In this document: in pieces, positions 8,547 to 18,044 of the stretch | How positions within the stretch are numbered: the first letter of the stretch is position 1 | How the letters are laid out: every line of letters starts with the position of its first letter | Origin: an uncultured Pirellula sp. | GTDB lineage: Bacteria; Planctomycetota; Planctomycetia; Pirellulales; Pirellulaceae | Direction: 5' to 3' | Assembly (NCBI GenBank): GCA_903858115.1 | Contig: CAIOHR010000280.1 | Coordinates: 58,152-122,151 of the forward strand | Length of the DNA: 64,000 nt | The notes under the pieces: model-generated | Database searches by the model: none | What the model saw: only the letters and a program-made list of their open reading frames with translations | Told to the model about the DNA's origin: nothing | Program-made: the position numbers and the translations under genes

Positions 8547-9282
8547 GCGACAATCCGCTCGTCGTTACCACGTTGCTCGTCAACGTGGGACGTTAGCCGA
8601 AACCAGCCGCGAGTAGGCGAGTTCGCCCATCACTGCGTTGCTCGTCAACGTAGGATGCTGGTCAGGTTGCGTGCAGCATCTGACCAGCGCCCCACGCTGG
8701 CAAGCAGCATGGTGGCGAATGCCGCTTCTGTGCATTGTCTGGTTACGGCTATGGCCCTACGCTGGCAAGCAGCGTAGTAGCCTGGCTATGTGAACGCGAC
8801 AATCTGCTCGTCGTTACCACGTTGCTCGCCAACGTGGGACGCTAGCCGAAACCAGCCGCGAGTAAGCGCGTTCGCACATCACTGCGTTGCTCGTCAACGT
8901 AGGATGCCGGTCAGGTTGCGTGCAGCATCTGACCATCGCCCCACGCTGGCAAGCAGCGTAGTGGCGACGGTCGTCTTCGGTGCATTGTCTGGTTACGGCT
9001 ATGGCCCTACGCTGGCAAGCAGCGTAGTAGCTTGGCTGTGTGAACGCGACAATCTGCTCGTCGTTACCACGTTGCTCGTCAACGTGGGACGTTAGCTGAA
9101 ACCAGCCGCGAGTAAGCGCGTTCGCACATCACTACGTTGCTCGTCAACGTAGGATGCTGGTCAGGTTGCGTGCAGCATCTGACCATCGCCCCACGCTGGC
9201 AAGCAGCGTAGTAGCCTTGGGTGCATTGTCTGGTTATTGCCATGGCACTGTGCTGATGAACAGCATAGTAACCTGACATTGG
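8547..9282. repeat. Three ~250-bp tandem repeats with covarying hairpins
   Basis: Units begin at 8547, 8796 and 9046 (periods 249 and 250), each with GCGACAATCYGCTCGTCGTT. They are nearly identical, and the last decays near 9282. Each unit carries several hairpins with 8-bp stems and 5-nt loops: CCACGTTG-ctcgt-CAACGTGG, CTRCGTTG-ctcgt-CAACGTAG and CTACGCTG-gcaag-CAGCGTAG, plus a GATGCTG/CAGCATC stem. In the last, diverged hairpin (about 9246-9266) the stem becomes CTGTGCTG/CAGCATAG, with one paired change and one G-U, so pairing is kept. The array fills the space between two genes and is not coding. There are no constant spacers as in CRISPR. Confidence 0.9.
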
Positions 9283-9292
9283 CAGCCCGTGT

Positions 9293-11026
9293 CTACGATT
9301 GGCGAAATGATCTGTGGTATCGTCTTCCGTCGATCGTCCATGACGCTTGCTCCCAATCGACAACGAGACCAGATCCTTCTCCGAACTCCCGGATCAAATA
9401 GGATCTGGGGACAGCAGGCGAGTCTTTCGGTGGATTTTGAGACGCGCGTTCGATCCTCGCCGATTGGACTAGCGAAGCACCCGGTGTAAGTTCCAATACC
9501 CGGGTGCCGTAGCCTTCTTTGGTTAACTCGTGGTAGCGCACATCCAGTTTGAGTCGCGTGTTCAAGCCGGATTTGTTCTCGAGTTGATGCAACAGCCAGA
9601 GCTTGGTAATCCAATCCACTTTGCCAACTAGATCCTTCGAAGGGCAACTCTTCTCGTCCGAGAGTTCGAGCTGACTCAAGAGCGTTTGCCAAAGCTCGAC
9701 AATTCTCTTGGCTTCAAAGGACTGAACGCGAGATTGTTCGATCATTTCACGAATAGCCAATGCGTACGCATTTTGAATCTCCGACGCGTACCAATGGACT
9801 CCATCTTTTCCGAGCTCTTTCGCCAGCAGCATCCAATCGCGTGAATATCTTCGAATGGCGTCAAGTGGCTTATTCAAGCGAGGCAAAACAACAGAGCGAG
9901 AATTCTCAGCTAAGTCGAAAGCCAAGGAAGTGCTCCCCATGCGAATGTATTGCGAGGTTTGGCATAAACCAGAATCACCGATCGCAATCTCGATTCGTTG
10001 CCTTCTGCGAAACAATCGAAGCGCGCCACCCAAAGCGAATGGTCCACCGACACACAAATCCTTGAGCCAGGAGTCGCAACGAAAAATGGGGCGGCTCGCG
10101 CTATAACCACCGAAGCCGATGATGCAGTTGACGTGATGCGCGCGCGCGCTCACTCGAAAGAGCCCTTGCTCATCGATATGGCCAGCACCATCGAGGATAC
10201 AGCGGCTAACAAAGAACGCGGTCAGCTTCCTTCGGTAGACATGCAACGCGAAAAGTTGGATATTGAGCCACAGCAACATGGCTAGCGGTGCGTGCAATGT
10301 TCGTAATCCCCACGAACAGGCTCCGATCCAGCGAGAGGAGACGAGCATCGACGATGCTTTCTCCTTGATGTTTTTGTTTACTGGTCGTTTGGAAAAATAA
10401 CGTAGCATCGCACGGGCAGACGAATCGATCTGTGCCAATATCAGTATGAATGTAAGCCATGCGACGGCTAGCACACGATACGCGAGAACACATGGCAACA
10501 ATAAGGCGATGCCTATCCGCCATCCCAGCAATGCAACGCCGTTCGCGACATTGACTTCATACGACTCGTGTTGGCCATAAGTATGTCCGTTTCCATCGTG
10601 ATTCCCTTGGATCAGGCGGACGGTTCGGTCCGGAAACTGGCGACGAATCGAATCGGTTGCGAGCTGTTGCAATGCCAAATGGGACTCCAGCAGTTCCATC
10701 GGGCTTTTGCATTCAGGTGTGGACGCTTCGAGGTACGCTTCTGCTAGATTTGCTGAGGCTCCCGATTCCAGCGAAAACGATCCACCGTTGGCTAAGAAGA
10801 ATTTAGTCGGATTGCGAAAGCTGGGAGCAATGGGAACTGACCTCTTGACCTGTCGCAGAAATGCGTCAAAGTCGAACGACGGTCGATTTGGCGAATCCGT
10901 GGAAACGACGGAGTATTCGGTTTCCAGCCCCATCGTGCGATCTAAAATCTGACCGCTACTCGCCAGAGAACTGCGATTTGCACGCTTGGAGGTATTTGTG
11001 GGGCTCTTTCGAACAGTCTTGCCCAA
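9293..11026 (-). CDS. Dop/PafA-family protein with an inserted two-TM region
   Basis: A 577-residue homologue of the Pup ligase/deamidase family (glutamine-synthetase fold). Landmarks in family order are: GLETE at 33-37 with the metal/ATP glutamates, ANLAEAYLEASTPE at 92-105, DGNGHTYGQHESY at 144-156, FVSRCILDGAGHI near 272-284, a C-terminal IGDSGLCQTSQYIRMGSTSLA block and FDLAEN. Between the HESY and FVSR blocks lie about 110 extra residues with two hydrophobic segments (about 168-198 and 240-262), so the protein should be membrane-anchored. The start is uncertain: TTG at 11026 with a GGTGA site, or ATG at 10933 directly before GLETE. No Pup or proteasome gene lies in the window. Activity as ligase, amidase or something else is unknown. 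Confidence 0.8.
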   Translation of the reverse strand: MGKTVRKSPTNTSKRANRSSLASSGQILDRTMGLETEYSVVSTDSPNRPSFDFDAFLRQVKRSVPIAPSFRNPTKFFLANGGSFSLESGASANLAEAYLEASTPECKSPMELLESHLALQQLATDSIRRQFPDRTVRLIQGNHDGNGHTYGQHESYEVNVANGVALLGWRIGIALLLPCVLAYRVLAVAWLTFILILAQIDSSARAMLRYFSKRPVNKNIKEKASSMLVSSRWIGACSWGLRTLHAPLAMLLWLNIQLFALHVYRRKLTAFFVSRCILDGAGHIDEQGLFRVSARAHHVNCIIGFGGYSASRPIFRCDSWLKDLCVGGPFALGGALRLFRRRQRIEIAIGDSGLCQTSQYIRMGSTSLAFDLAENSRSVVLPRLNKPLDAIRRYSRDWMLLAKELGKDGVHWYASEIQNAYALAIREMIEQSRVQSFEAKRIVELWQTLLSQLELSDEKSCPSKDLVGKVDWITKLWLLHQLENKSGLNTRLKLDVRYHELTKEGYGTRVLELTPGASLVQSARIERASQNPPKDSPAVPRSYLIREFGEGSGLVVDWEQASWTIDGRRYHRSFRQS

Positions 11027-11376
11027 TCGAATTCACCGTTGTTTCGAGGATGGAGTTGTGGGAAGCAGGTACGGAGGGCTCCATTGTAACCTGTCTGGGA
11101 GCCGGCATTTCAACTTTTTCCATGGCAATTGCTTCACTAAACCCAAGCGAATCGTAGGCGAAATCAACCTTTTCTCCATTCTCGCAGAAATTGCCAAAGT
11201 TTCCAATATTCCCGAACCGTCTGCGAATCCTCTTCTGTCCGTGCCCCTCACGTCCAATCGGTTTCAGCAGGGTTGTGCGATCCACAGCGGGTGAATCGAA
11301 CCAGCGAACGATGCGATGAATGGGAGCGGCAGAGCGGGATGACCCGCCTGTTTCATCTACGTTTGGGGGAAATACC

Positions 11377-12177
11377 ATGCTTAAGAAAATCCTAATTGGT
11401 TCTGCTCTCGTGGCTGGCACGGGGGCTCTCATTGGTGGCACATCCGCTTACAGCTATATCAAGACGGGCTACCACTCGGTTCGCGATAGCATCAAAGAAC
11501 AGATTCCAATCGATCTCGAAATCAAACGCGTTCGGGACATGATCCAAGATCTCAAGCCAGAGATCGCGGAAAACCTTCGCGTGATTGCACGTGAAGAAGT
11601 GGAAGTCGCCAAGCTTCAACGCGAAGTCGCGACCAAGAGTGTAAACCTAGACAAATCCAAAGATGCGATCTTGAAACTCAAGGACGATTTGCAAAGCGGC
11701 GTCAAGTATGTCAGCTACGGTGGAAAGTCCTACGACATGGATCAAGTGAAGAAGGATTTGAACGAACGATTCAAGCACTTCCAAACGCAAGAAGCGACCG
11801 TAAACAAGCTCGAAAAAATGCTCGACGCTCGCGAACGAAACTTGGAAGCCGCTCGTCGCAAACTAGATACGATGCTGGCTGCCAAGCGTCAACATGAAGT
11901 GGCTGTCGAGAGCCTGCAAGCTCGATGGACAATTCAACAAGTTGCTGAAGCGACGAGCCAATACTCGATCCACGATACGAAGCTCAACAGCGTGCGTGAC
12001 ACACTCGATGAGATTTCAACTCGACTCGATGTAGCAGAGAAGATGGTAGACCAAGGGGAAGTGTTGACCGGCATCCCTGTCCTGGAAGAAGATGCTCCAG
12101 CCGACCTGGTCGATCAAATCACGTCCTACTTTGGTAATGACTCCATCGATGTGACAGCAGTTGTCAAATCGAAGTAG
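11377..12177 (+). CDS. Membrane-anchored coiled-coil protein
   Basis: A 266-residue protein. The frame opens at 11320, but the ATG at 11377 has a GGGGG ribosome site and begins MLKKILIGSALVAGTGALIGG, a hydrophobic anchor or signal. Residues 35-225 are charged and heptad-like (EIKRVRDMIQDLKPEIAEN, VNKLEKMLDARERNLEAARR), predicting long coiled coils reminiscent of PspA-type organisation, though no PspA signature is seen. The C-terminus is acidic. It is monocistronic, divergent from the Dop/PafA gene and followed by a strong terminator. It may be an envelope scaffold or stress protein; I assign no function. Confidence 0.75.
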   Translation: MLKKILIGSALVAGTGALIGGTSAYSYIKTGYHSVRDSIKEQIPIDLEIKRVRDMIQDLKPEIAENLRVIAREEVEVAKLQREVATKSVNLDKSKDAILKLKDDLQSGVKYVSYGGKSYDMDQVKKDLNERFKHFQTQEATVNKLEKMLDARERNLEAARRKLDTMLAAKRQHEVAVESLQARWTIQQVAEATSQYSIHDTKLNSVRDTLDEISTRLDVAEKMVDQGEVLTGIPVLEEDAPADLVDQITSYFGNDSIDVTAVVKSK

Positions 12178-12206
12178 TCGTTCGATTGTCAAAGTAAAAA
12201 TGCAAG

Positions 12207-12240
12207 AAGGGTCTGCGAGAGAAATCGCAGACCCTTTTCG
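12207..12240 (+). terminator. Rho-independent terminator
   Basis: A perfect 12-bp stem, AAGGGTCTGCGA (12207-12218) with TCGCAGACCCTT (12225-12236), has a 6-nt loop and a T-run at 12235-12238. It sits 30 bp after the coiled-coil gene. Confidence 0.85.
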
Positions 12241-12344
12241 TGTTGAATAGAAGATGCGAATTGGTACTGCATCTTCCAGCTAACCTCGCCTTGGCGAAGC
12301 CACATCCATCAGCCCCAAAACGGTTGAGTCCCATCGCAGCAACA

Positions 12345-12545
12345 TCACCAAAAATATCGAAATGGACTCGGTTTGGGTTGGAATGAAAGCGATTCGTTCC
12401 GTTTCGAAGTCCACCGACGCAACCGGATGATCAAAACCGGAACCGTTAACCACAGAATCCCCTTGATGGTAAAGAACGCTATTGCTAGCGAGGCCGCCCA
12501 AACGGATTTGTGGCCGATCGTCTCCCAAAACTGTGCAAATAACAT
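12345..12545 (-). CDS. Possible small membrane protein
   Basis: A 66-residue ORF from the ATG at 12545, with AGGTTGAG upstream as a possible ribosome site. It begins MLFAQFWETIGHKSVW and continues with one long hydrophobic stretch (about 16-42), then a basic RLRRWTSKR, giving a cytoplasm-facing C-terminus by the positive-inside rule. An overlapping minus-strand frame (12280-12528) is more polar and less convincing. The two compete, so only one can be real. No family is recognised. Confidence 0.4.
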   Translation of the reverse strand: MLFAQFWETIGHKSVWAASLAIAFFTIKGILWLTVPVLIIRLRRWTSKRNESLSFQPKPSPFRYFW

Positions 12546-12767
12546 GAATCTCAACCTAGTTTGTCAGGAAAGCAAGAATTCGAATTCAGATCATGGACTT
12601 TTGTCTCACAACATAAAGCGTTGCTGTGTTATCGAGATCCGTACGAGCATTTGGAGAACACGAAACGTTGGATTGCAACATTTTGCACGCATGTAGTTCC
12701 ACCGAGAGCATCTTTGCGTATTCAGGGCCGATTCGGATGCGAAAGATCTTGAACCTCGCTGCGTCTT

Positions 12768-15700
12768 TCAATTGTTCGCAAGTATCTCGGCCCAAGCATC
12801 GGGGCGAGGGATGGTCTGTTTCGGAATTCGTGCCGCTACGTCCAAGCTCGTCACGCGACGACTCTCCGACGGATTTGCATCGAATCCTCTCGAGTTTATT
12901 CGCACCGTTTCCTCAAGCTGCCTCAGCTCATTCAGCGCACTCCAAACATCAGCTTCAGATTTCAACTCTAGCGCATCCTCATCACGAAACTCCTGCGGCC
13001 TAGATGGTTCGACCTCAGTTGTCTCTCTAACCTTTTTTGAGTCTTCGGATTGAACTGGGGTGTTCTTCGTTTCAATCAATTGCTGAATTGAATCTCGCTC
13101 AAGCTTCAGCGTCTGCAATTCATCGTTGACTCGTTCAATTTCAGATTGCATCGATTGAATGGTTCTCTCCAATGCGATTGCTTCGGCCGCGGAACTCGTT
13201 GATTGCGACCTAATTGCGAGCAATTCTGCTTTCGCTGCTTCCAATTGAGCCTCCGTTACCATCGACTGATTCGCCAAATCGTTCTTGCCGTTTCGGAGAG
13301 TCGCGATCTGGGACTCCAGAGTAGCGATTTGAATCTTCATCGATTCCTCGGACTCTACTGCTGTCTTAAGTTCTTGATTGCACAACAAAATCTCCTCGCG
13401 ACGTCTATCAACATCCTGCAATAACTCGGCGATGGTTTCCTCTGTCGAGCTTCTCAAGATGGCAAGCTTGCGAATCTCCTTGTGTGATTGCCCGATGCGG
13501 TTTTCTAACCCTGTTGCTTCCTCCTGTCTGGTTGCAATCGTATCTTCAAACTCTTGGATCTCTAAATTCTTACTTTGTAGCAGTAACGTAGTTCGATTCA
13601 ACTCTTCGTCTCGAGTTGCTATCAACTGATCGATCTCTTGAAGTTTCGATTCGCGAAGGAGTCGTTCGTCTTCCTTCGATTTAAGGATTACGTCCGTCTC
13701 CTGAAGCCTGTCTTCCAACTCGGTTAAATCATCTTTAACACCTTCTCTGGCGGAGATCTGTTCCTCCAGCAAGCTTAGTTGGACATGCAGTTGGTCATAC
13801 TCGTTTTTTAGCTTCGTCAATGCAACGGATTTAATCTCAATCTCTTGCGTGACCTGACACAATCCCTGCTGTCTCTTCTCGAGTTCGATTACGTCTTGTT
13901 CAGCGTTGTGTTTACGATTGCGAAGCTTATCTAATTCCATCTCGAGCCGATGCAAATCCGAGTTGCGTTCATTACATTTTCCTCTGAGTTCTTCGAGTTC
14001 GCTCGCCGTACGCTCAAGCGACCGAACCTCAGCTTCTAACTTGGAAAGCCTCTCCTGACTTTCTTGGTTTGAGTCTATTAATGAATCTGACTCTTCCTTT
14101 AACGACTCAATTTGCAGTTGGTACTTTTCTCTCTCATGTTGCAATTCACCAATGAGGTCCTCTAATGGATGGCACCGGTTCTGCAGGTCAGAGACTTTAG
14201 ACTGTTCCTGTTCCCACTGATTCACCGCGAGTGCGATAGCATTCTCTAGTTCTGAGCGCTCACTCTCGAGTTCTCGGAGCACAATCCCGGCATCGCGTTG
14301 TTGGGTGAGGTAAATGCTCAAATTCGCCTCAGCCGACTCAAGTTCGTTATTGACTCTTGAAAGCACCTCTTCAGCCGACTTGCATTGATCAACGATGGCC
14401 AGTCGCTCTGCATTCATCGCATCTAGCAAGTCCCTAGCCGCTCGCGATTCACTCTGGAGTGATACGATTTTTGATTGTAAAGACTCTATCTCCTTCTCTA
14501 GTGACATCTTTCTTGACGTGCTGTCTTGAATCTCGCCTTGCAACGAGACAATATATTTTTGCCACTGCTGGGCTATTGATTCAGCTTCTTTCACTTCATC
14601 AGCAAGCGTCTGCCATCGAGACGATGCTTCTACATTACGTGATTCACCCGCCTTTAGCTCTCGATTGAGGTCTTCAAGCTGTCGCCGCCCTGATTCCACG
14701 TCACTTAGCATGCTTTCATACTGCGCGATGGATTCCTCTTCCTTAACTCTCAAGTTGTTAAAGTTCTGGTTTGCAGCCTCCTCCGCTCGTTCTAAATCAG
14801 CAATACGCGATTCGAGTTGTTGAACTTCAAATTGCATTGCGTTCCATCGCGTTTCCGAGTCCAGCAATTCTTTCTCGCGTGTTCGAACCTCGGCTTCCGC
14901 TATTAACAACCTTTCCACTAGTAAATCAAGTTGATATTGGGCGTTTTCAACCTCCCTTTCTACCCGTTGAAGATCTTTCTGGCGTTGCTGAAGAATACCG
15001 AGGTCCAACTCAATTTCGGCTCGCTGGTCCCATCGTTCCATTAAAGATTGTGCGATGCGATCGTTTTCCTTCAGCTGTGTGTCCTGTTCCGCTAGAAGCT
15101 TCTGAAGATGATCAGACTCAACAGCGATCTCGTCTCTCAACGCGGTTAAGTCCCTTTCAGCGTCGTTCTGCGCCTTCAAGCTTTCTGTCGCTGCATCTCT
15201 GAGCAACATGCAACTTTCCTCAAGCTCACTCCTCGTTCCTCGAAGGTCGTCTATCTCCATTTGGGACGTATCTAGTTGCGCTCGAGTCTCATTTAGCTTC
15301 CATGTTAGGTCCGCAATTGAGATCTCCAATTGTTTAGATTCTACTGATTTGCCAGCACATGCATCATCGAGCTCAAGGAGCCTGGAACGCAAGTGTTCTA
15401 TTTCCGACTTTTGTGCTTCGATAGAGTTCTTCAGTTCTACAAGTTCCCCCTCCGCCCTTTGTCTCTCTTCGAGAGTACTTTCGAGAACTCGCTTTTCAGA
15501 TCGCATGGCTATCAGATCTTGCTTCAGTCCATAAAGTTCATTGACTCTCTCTTGAACTTGGTCGTTTAGTCCTTCCGCCTTCTTGCTTAGCATCTCGACT
15601 CGCTTTTCTGCGTCTGCGATCTGCTTCTCAGCTTCCAATGCTGACTGACGGGACTCGTCGACTACACCCAAGGCAGCAAGCTGCCGAGTCTCGAGCTCCT

Positions 15701-17270
15701 CCACCAAAGATGCGATACTCATCCGATGCTCTGCTTCCAATTGGTATTGAGCGCAGGTCGGACATGGCTGAATATGCTCGCATGTTTCCGAGTTGCTAGA
15801 GTCGTCTTGTTCTTTTTCGATTTCATTCACTGGCTTGTCACCGTATTCAGCCATAGTTTTTGCGACGAATAAACACTCCAAATCGCTCAAGTGTTTCAGG
15901 AAACTAGCAATGCGTTCCTCCAGCAATTCACTCTCCTCATCCAGTTCCTTAACCCGCATCTCTTTCGTCTTCTGAGCCTCGGCCATGGCATGTAAATGGG
16001 CCTCGCACTGCGTTACAAGTTCCATCTGTGATGCTAAATGCGATTGCAAGGCGACGGTCTGGTTTACTAAATCAAGGTTTTCTACTTGAAGTCGTTGGAT
16101 TCCCTGCTCGATTTGGACGCTGTTTGCCATCGTACTGGATACTTGATTCTCCAAAAGAATTAATCGCAATCCGGCTTCTTCTATCGACTTTAAAATAGTT
16201 TGCTTCTCGTCCTCAAGCTTCTGACATACCGAAGTCATATCTGCCTCCCTAGCAAGGCTCGATTGAACCTTCTGCTCGACCTCCGCACTCTGAGCATTCA
16301 GTTGCCCGAGGTCAGTCTGGAGTTGAGCAAGGCGATCCTCATTCTCGAGGACACTGTCTAGCAACTGCTTCAGGTGCTCCCCCTTCTCGTCAACATCCTC
16401 TGCTAATCTACCGAGTTTTTCCTCTGTCCCAACGAGCTCAAGTTGCCTCTGTTCGCAGCGTATCGATGTTTCTTCCAGTATGCCGTTAGTCTCCTGCAAT
16501 GACGCCTCGGCATCTTGCTCCTTCAATTTGAAAGACTCAACCTCGATAGTGAGGCGATCGATCTCTGCTTTCCTTGTTTGAACTTCGTGCATCGCAGCGT
16601 TAAGTTCATCGCTGACAACTTGTTTTTGAAAGAGGAGCTTCTCCTTTTGACTTTCTACATCGATCAGATGTTGCTTCATTTCGTCTAGAAGTGACGACTT
16701 ATCGGAAATTGTAGCGTTCAGATACTCCATCTTTTCTTGCTGAGAAGTGACCTCAAGCTTGGACATCTGTAACTTGACTTGTTCATTCTCCAAGTGCCAT
16801 TTGCTTTCGCACACGGCGTTGACCAGTTGAGCTCGCTCCTGCAATAAGATCTTCAAGAACTCGGAAACCGTTTGGATACGCTCCCGGATCTGCTCCCTCT
16901 CGTTTTGGAAATGGGTCCTACCCTTGGATAAATCGGAAATCAAGCACATACCAACGAGAACATACAGTACCGAAATCGCTAAATTGGCAATGATCATCTG
17001 TCCAGGAGTTGCATCAACAAAGTTCAATCCAATGTTTAGAGCGATTGTAAGAACCGCAACAATTCCGAACAAAACCTTGGTGATAGAGCTGATTTTCGCA
17101 ATCGAACTAGTCTCTTCTCTAGGCACCTCTGACAAGAGCTCTGAGGTTATCTTGATGAAGCTGCTAATCTTGCCGAAAAGGTCTTTCAGATCATCCTGCA
17201 GGTCAAGAAATTCTTTACTCTCCTTTGAATCGGGGAGGGAAGGACTATTTGTTTCGGATATTGAGTTCAT
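12768..17270 (-). CDS. Giant (1500-residue) membrane-anchored coiled-coil protein ending the gas vesicle run
   Basis: The ATG at 17270 follows the gvpJ stop by 7 bp; the frame continues upstream to a GTG at 17300 inside gvpJ. The N-terminal 60 residues are polar and two TM helices follow (about 64-83 and 93-112, joined by VDATPGQ), forming a hairpin. From about 120 to 1430 the protein is almost unbroken charged heptads, rich in E, L, Q, S and R, interrupted near residue 500 by CEHIQPCPTC, a possible metal knuckle. A short non-coil C-terminus ends RPDAWAEILANN. A fully extended coil would be close to 0.2 micrometre long. It resembles SMC/myosin-like rods only in composition, with no ATPase. 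Position suggests tethering or ordering of gas vesicles at a membrane; this is inference. It matches no Gvp family known to me. Confidence 0.85.
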   Translation of the reverse strand: MNSISETNSPSLPDSKESKEFLDLQDDLKDLFGKISSFIKITSELLSEVPREETSSIAKISSITKVLFGIVAVLTIALNIGLNFVDATPGQMIIANLAISVLYVLVGMCLISDLSKGRTHFQNEREQIRERIQTVSEFLKILLQERAQLVNAVCESKWHLENEQVKLQMSKLEVTSQQEKMEYLNATISDKSSLLDEMKQHLIDVESQKEKLLFQKQVVSDELNAAMHEVQTRKAEIDRLTIEVESFKLKEQDAEASLQETNGILEETSIRCEQRQLELVGTEEKLGRLAEDVDEKGEHLKQLLDSVLENEDRLAQLQTDLGQLNAQSAEVEQKVQSSLAREADMTSVCQKLEDEKQTILKSIEEAGLRLILLENQVSSTMANSVQIEQGIQRLQVENLDLVNQTVALQSHLASQMELVTQCEAHLHAMAEAQKTKEMRVKELDEESELLEERIASFLKHLSDLECLFVAKTMAEYGDKPVNEIEKEQDDSSNSETCEHIQPCPTCAQYQLEAEHRMSIASLVEELETRQLAALGVVDESRQSALEAEKQIADAEKRVEMLSKKAEGLNDQVQERVNELYGLKQDLIAMRSEKRVLESTLEERQRAEGELVELKNSIEAQKSEIEHLRSRLLELDDACAGKSVESKQLEISIADLTWKLNETRAQLDTSQMEIDDLRGTRSELEESCMLLRDAATESLKAQNDAERDLTALRDEIAVESDHLQKLLAEQDTQLKENDRIAQSLMERWDQRAEIELDLGILQQRQKDLQRVEREVENAQYQLDLLVERLLIAEAEVRTREKELLDSETRWNAMQFEVQQLESRIADLERAEEAANQNFNNLRVKEEESIAQYESMLSDVESGRRQLEDLNRELKAGESRNVEASSRWQTLADEVKEAESIAQQWQKYIVSLQGEIQDSTSRKMSLEKEIESLQSKIVSLQSESRAARDLLDAMNAERLAIVDQCKSAEEVLSRVNNELESAEANLSIYLTQQRDAGIVLRELESERSELENAIALAVNQWEQEQSKVSDLQNRCHPLEDLIGELQHEREKYQLQIESLKEESDSLIDSNQESQERLSKLEAEVRSLERTASELEELRGKCNERNSDLHRLEMELDKLRNRKHNAEQDVIELEKRQQGLCQVTQEIEIKSVALTKLKNEYDQLHVQLSLLEEQISAREGVKDDLTELEDRLQETDVILKSKEDERLLRESKLQEIDQLIATRDEELNRTTLLLQSKNLEIQEFEDTIATRQEEATGLENRIGQSHKEIRKLAILRSSTEETIAELLQDVDRRREEILLCNQELKTAVESEESMKIQIATLESQIATLRNGKNDLANQSMVTEAQLEAAKAELLAIRSQSTSSAAEAIALERTIQSMQSEIERVNDELQTLKLERDSIQQLIETKNTPVQSEDSKKVRETTEVEPSRPQEFRDEDALELKSEADVWSALNELRQLEETVRINSRGFDANPSESRRVTSLDVAARIPKQTIPRPDAWAEILANN

Positions 17271-17277
17271 GACATGT

Positions 17278-17607
17278 TTACCTAGTTCTTGTACCCACAC
17301 GTTCTAGATCTTTCATCTTCAGCTCCATCGCCTCTAGCCGACTGGCCAGCTCCGATGCATCCGATTTTGCAATACCGTCTGTTGTATTGTTCTTCTTGTC
17401 GATCGCTAAATTCCACCAGTCCATTCCAATTTCTTTTGCCTTCTCGACAGAACAGACTACGAGTCGAATTTGAATTGTGAGCAATTCGATATCGACCAGT
17501 TTGATACGTATATCACCAGCGATGACAACTCCCATATCCAAGACTCGCTCGAGAATATCTGCGATCGATGTCGACGACGTTGCTGTTGGGATCCTGGTCG
17601 TACTCAT
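17278..17607 (-). CDS. gvpJ: Gas vesicle protein GvpJ (GvpA family)
   Basis: A 109-residue protein from the ATG at 17607, with a GGAG site 9 nt upstream. The longer open frame is upstream non-coding sequence and gvpK overlap. Residues 10-65 are the GvpA-family fold: SIADILERVLDMGVVIAGD followed by the IELLTIQIRLVVCSVEKAKE helix and GMDWW. The VIAGDI and WW signatures are those of bacterial GvpJ, a minor shell or nucleation protein. The C-terminal 40 residues form a charged helix (LASRLEAMELKMKDLERV). It is followed closely by the giant coiled-coil gene. Confidence 0.93.
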   Translation of the reverse strand: MSTTRIPTATSSTSIADILERVLDMGVVIAGDIRIKLVDIELLTIQIRLVVCSVEKAKEIGMDWWNLAIDKKNNTTDGIAKSDASELASRLEAMELKMKDLERVGTRTR

Positions 17608-17702
17608 AATAATCACTCCGTTGTTGTTATCGTTTGTTATCTCTATTACGCAATTTGCGATGTCGTCCTGCCGCGTTGGGGAGCCATATGCGCGACCGTG
17701 TA

Positions 17703-18044
17703 TTAGATCAGTTTCCCAAGCGGACCAAGATCCATATTGAGATCTTCGCGTCCGATTCCGAATGCTACACAAAGGGTATCGATGGCTTCGGATTGTTTCA
17801 TCAAACAATCTCCCAATCGTTCGATTTCTTCGTCTGTTAAGGTTCCGTTTTCCATTCTGCGAATTGCCTGTCGTTCCAGTAATTCGTGGAGCAGGTTCAC
17901 TATCGTTACCGCCAGACGACCTAAGCCCGTTGCAGCATTGTCGGCATTCAGTTCTACGCGACGTGATTCTGCAGCGGATGCCATGATTGACTCCGCTAAC
18001 GCAGCCTCACAAGGATCTACTTCCGCAGCGAAAGCACTGCTCAT
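17703..18044 (-). CDS. gvpK: Gas vesicle protein GvpK
   Basis: A 113-residue GvpK. The ATG at 18044 overlaps the upstream gvpS/M stop as ATGA and has GGAGG 8-12 nt before it; a second ATG at 18059 is possible but lacks this. Family landmarks are ATGLGRLAVTIVNLLHELLERQAIRRME, the LTDEEIERLG segment and the C-terminal NMDLGPLGKLI. GvpK is a conserved accessory protein needed for vesicle assembly, with no enzymatic role known. Overlap with its neighbours indicates translational coupling. Confidence 0.95.
   Translation of the reverse strand: MSSAFAAEVDPCEAALAESIMASAAESRRVELNADNAATGLGRLAVTIVNLLHELLERQAIRRMENGTLTDEEIERLGDCLMKQSEAIDTLCVAFGIGREDLNMDLGPLGKLI

Noticed and set aside
8547..9282. CRISPR array
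   Set aside because: Repeats are about 250 bp and contiguous, with no unique spacers and no cas genes nearby.
12280..12528. 82-residue minus-strand ORF overlapping the small membrane protein
   Set aside because: The frame is polar without recognisable features; the overlapping 66-residue hydrophobic frame is the better candidate.
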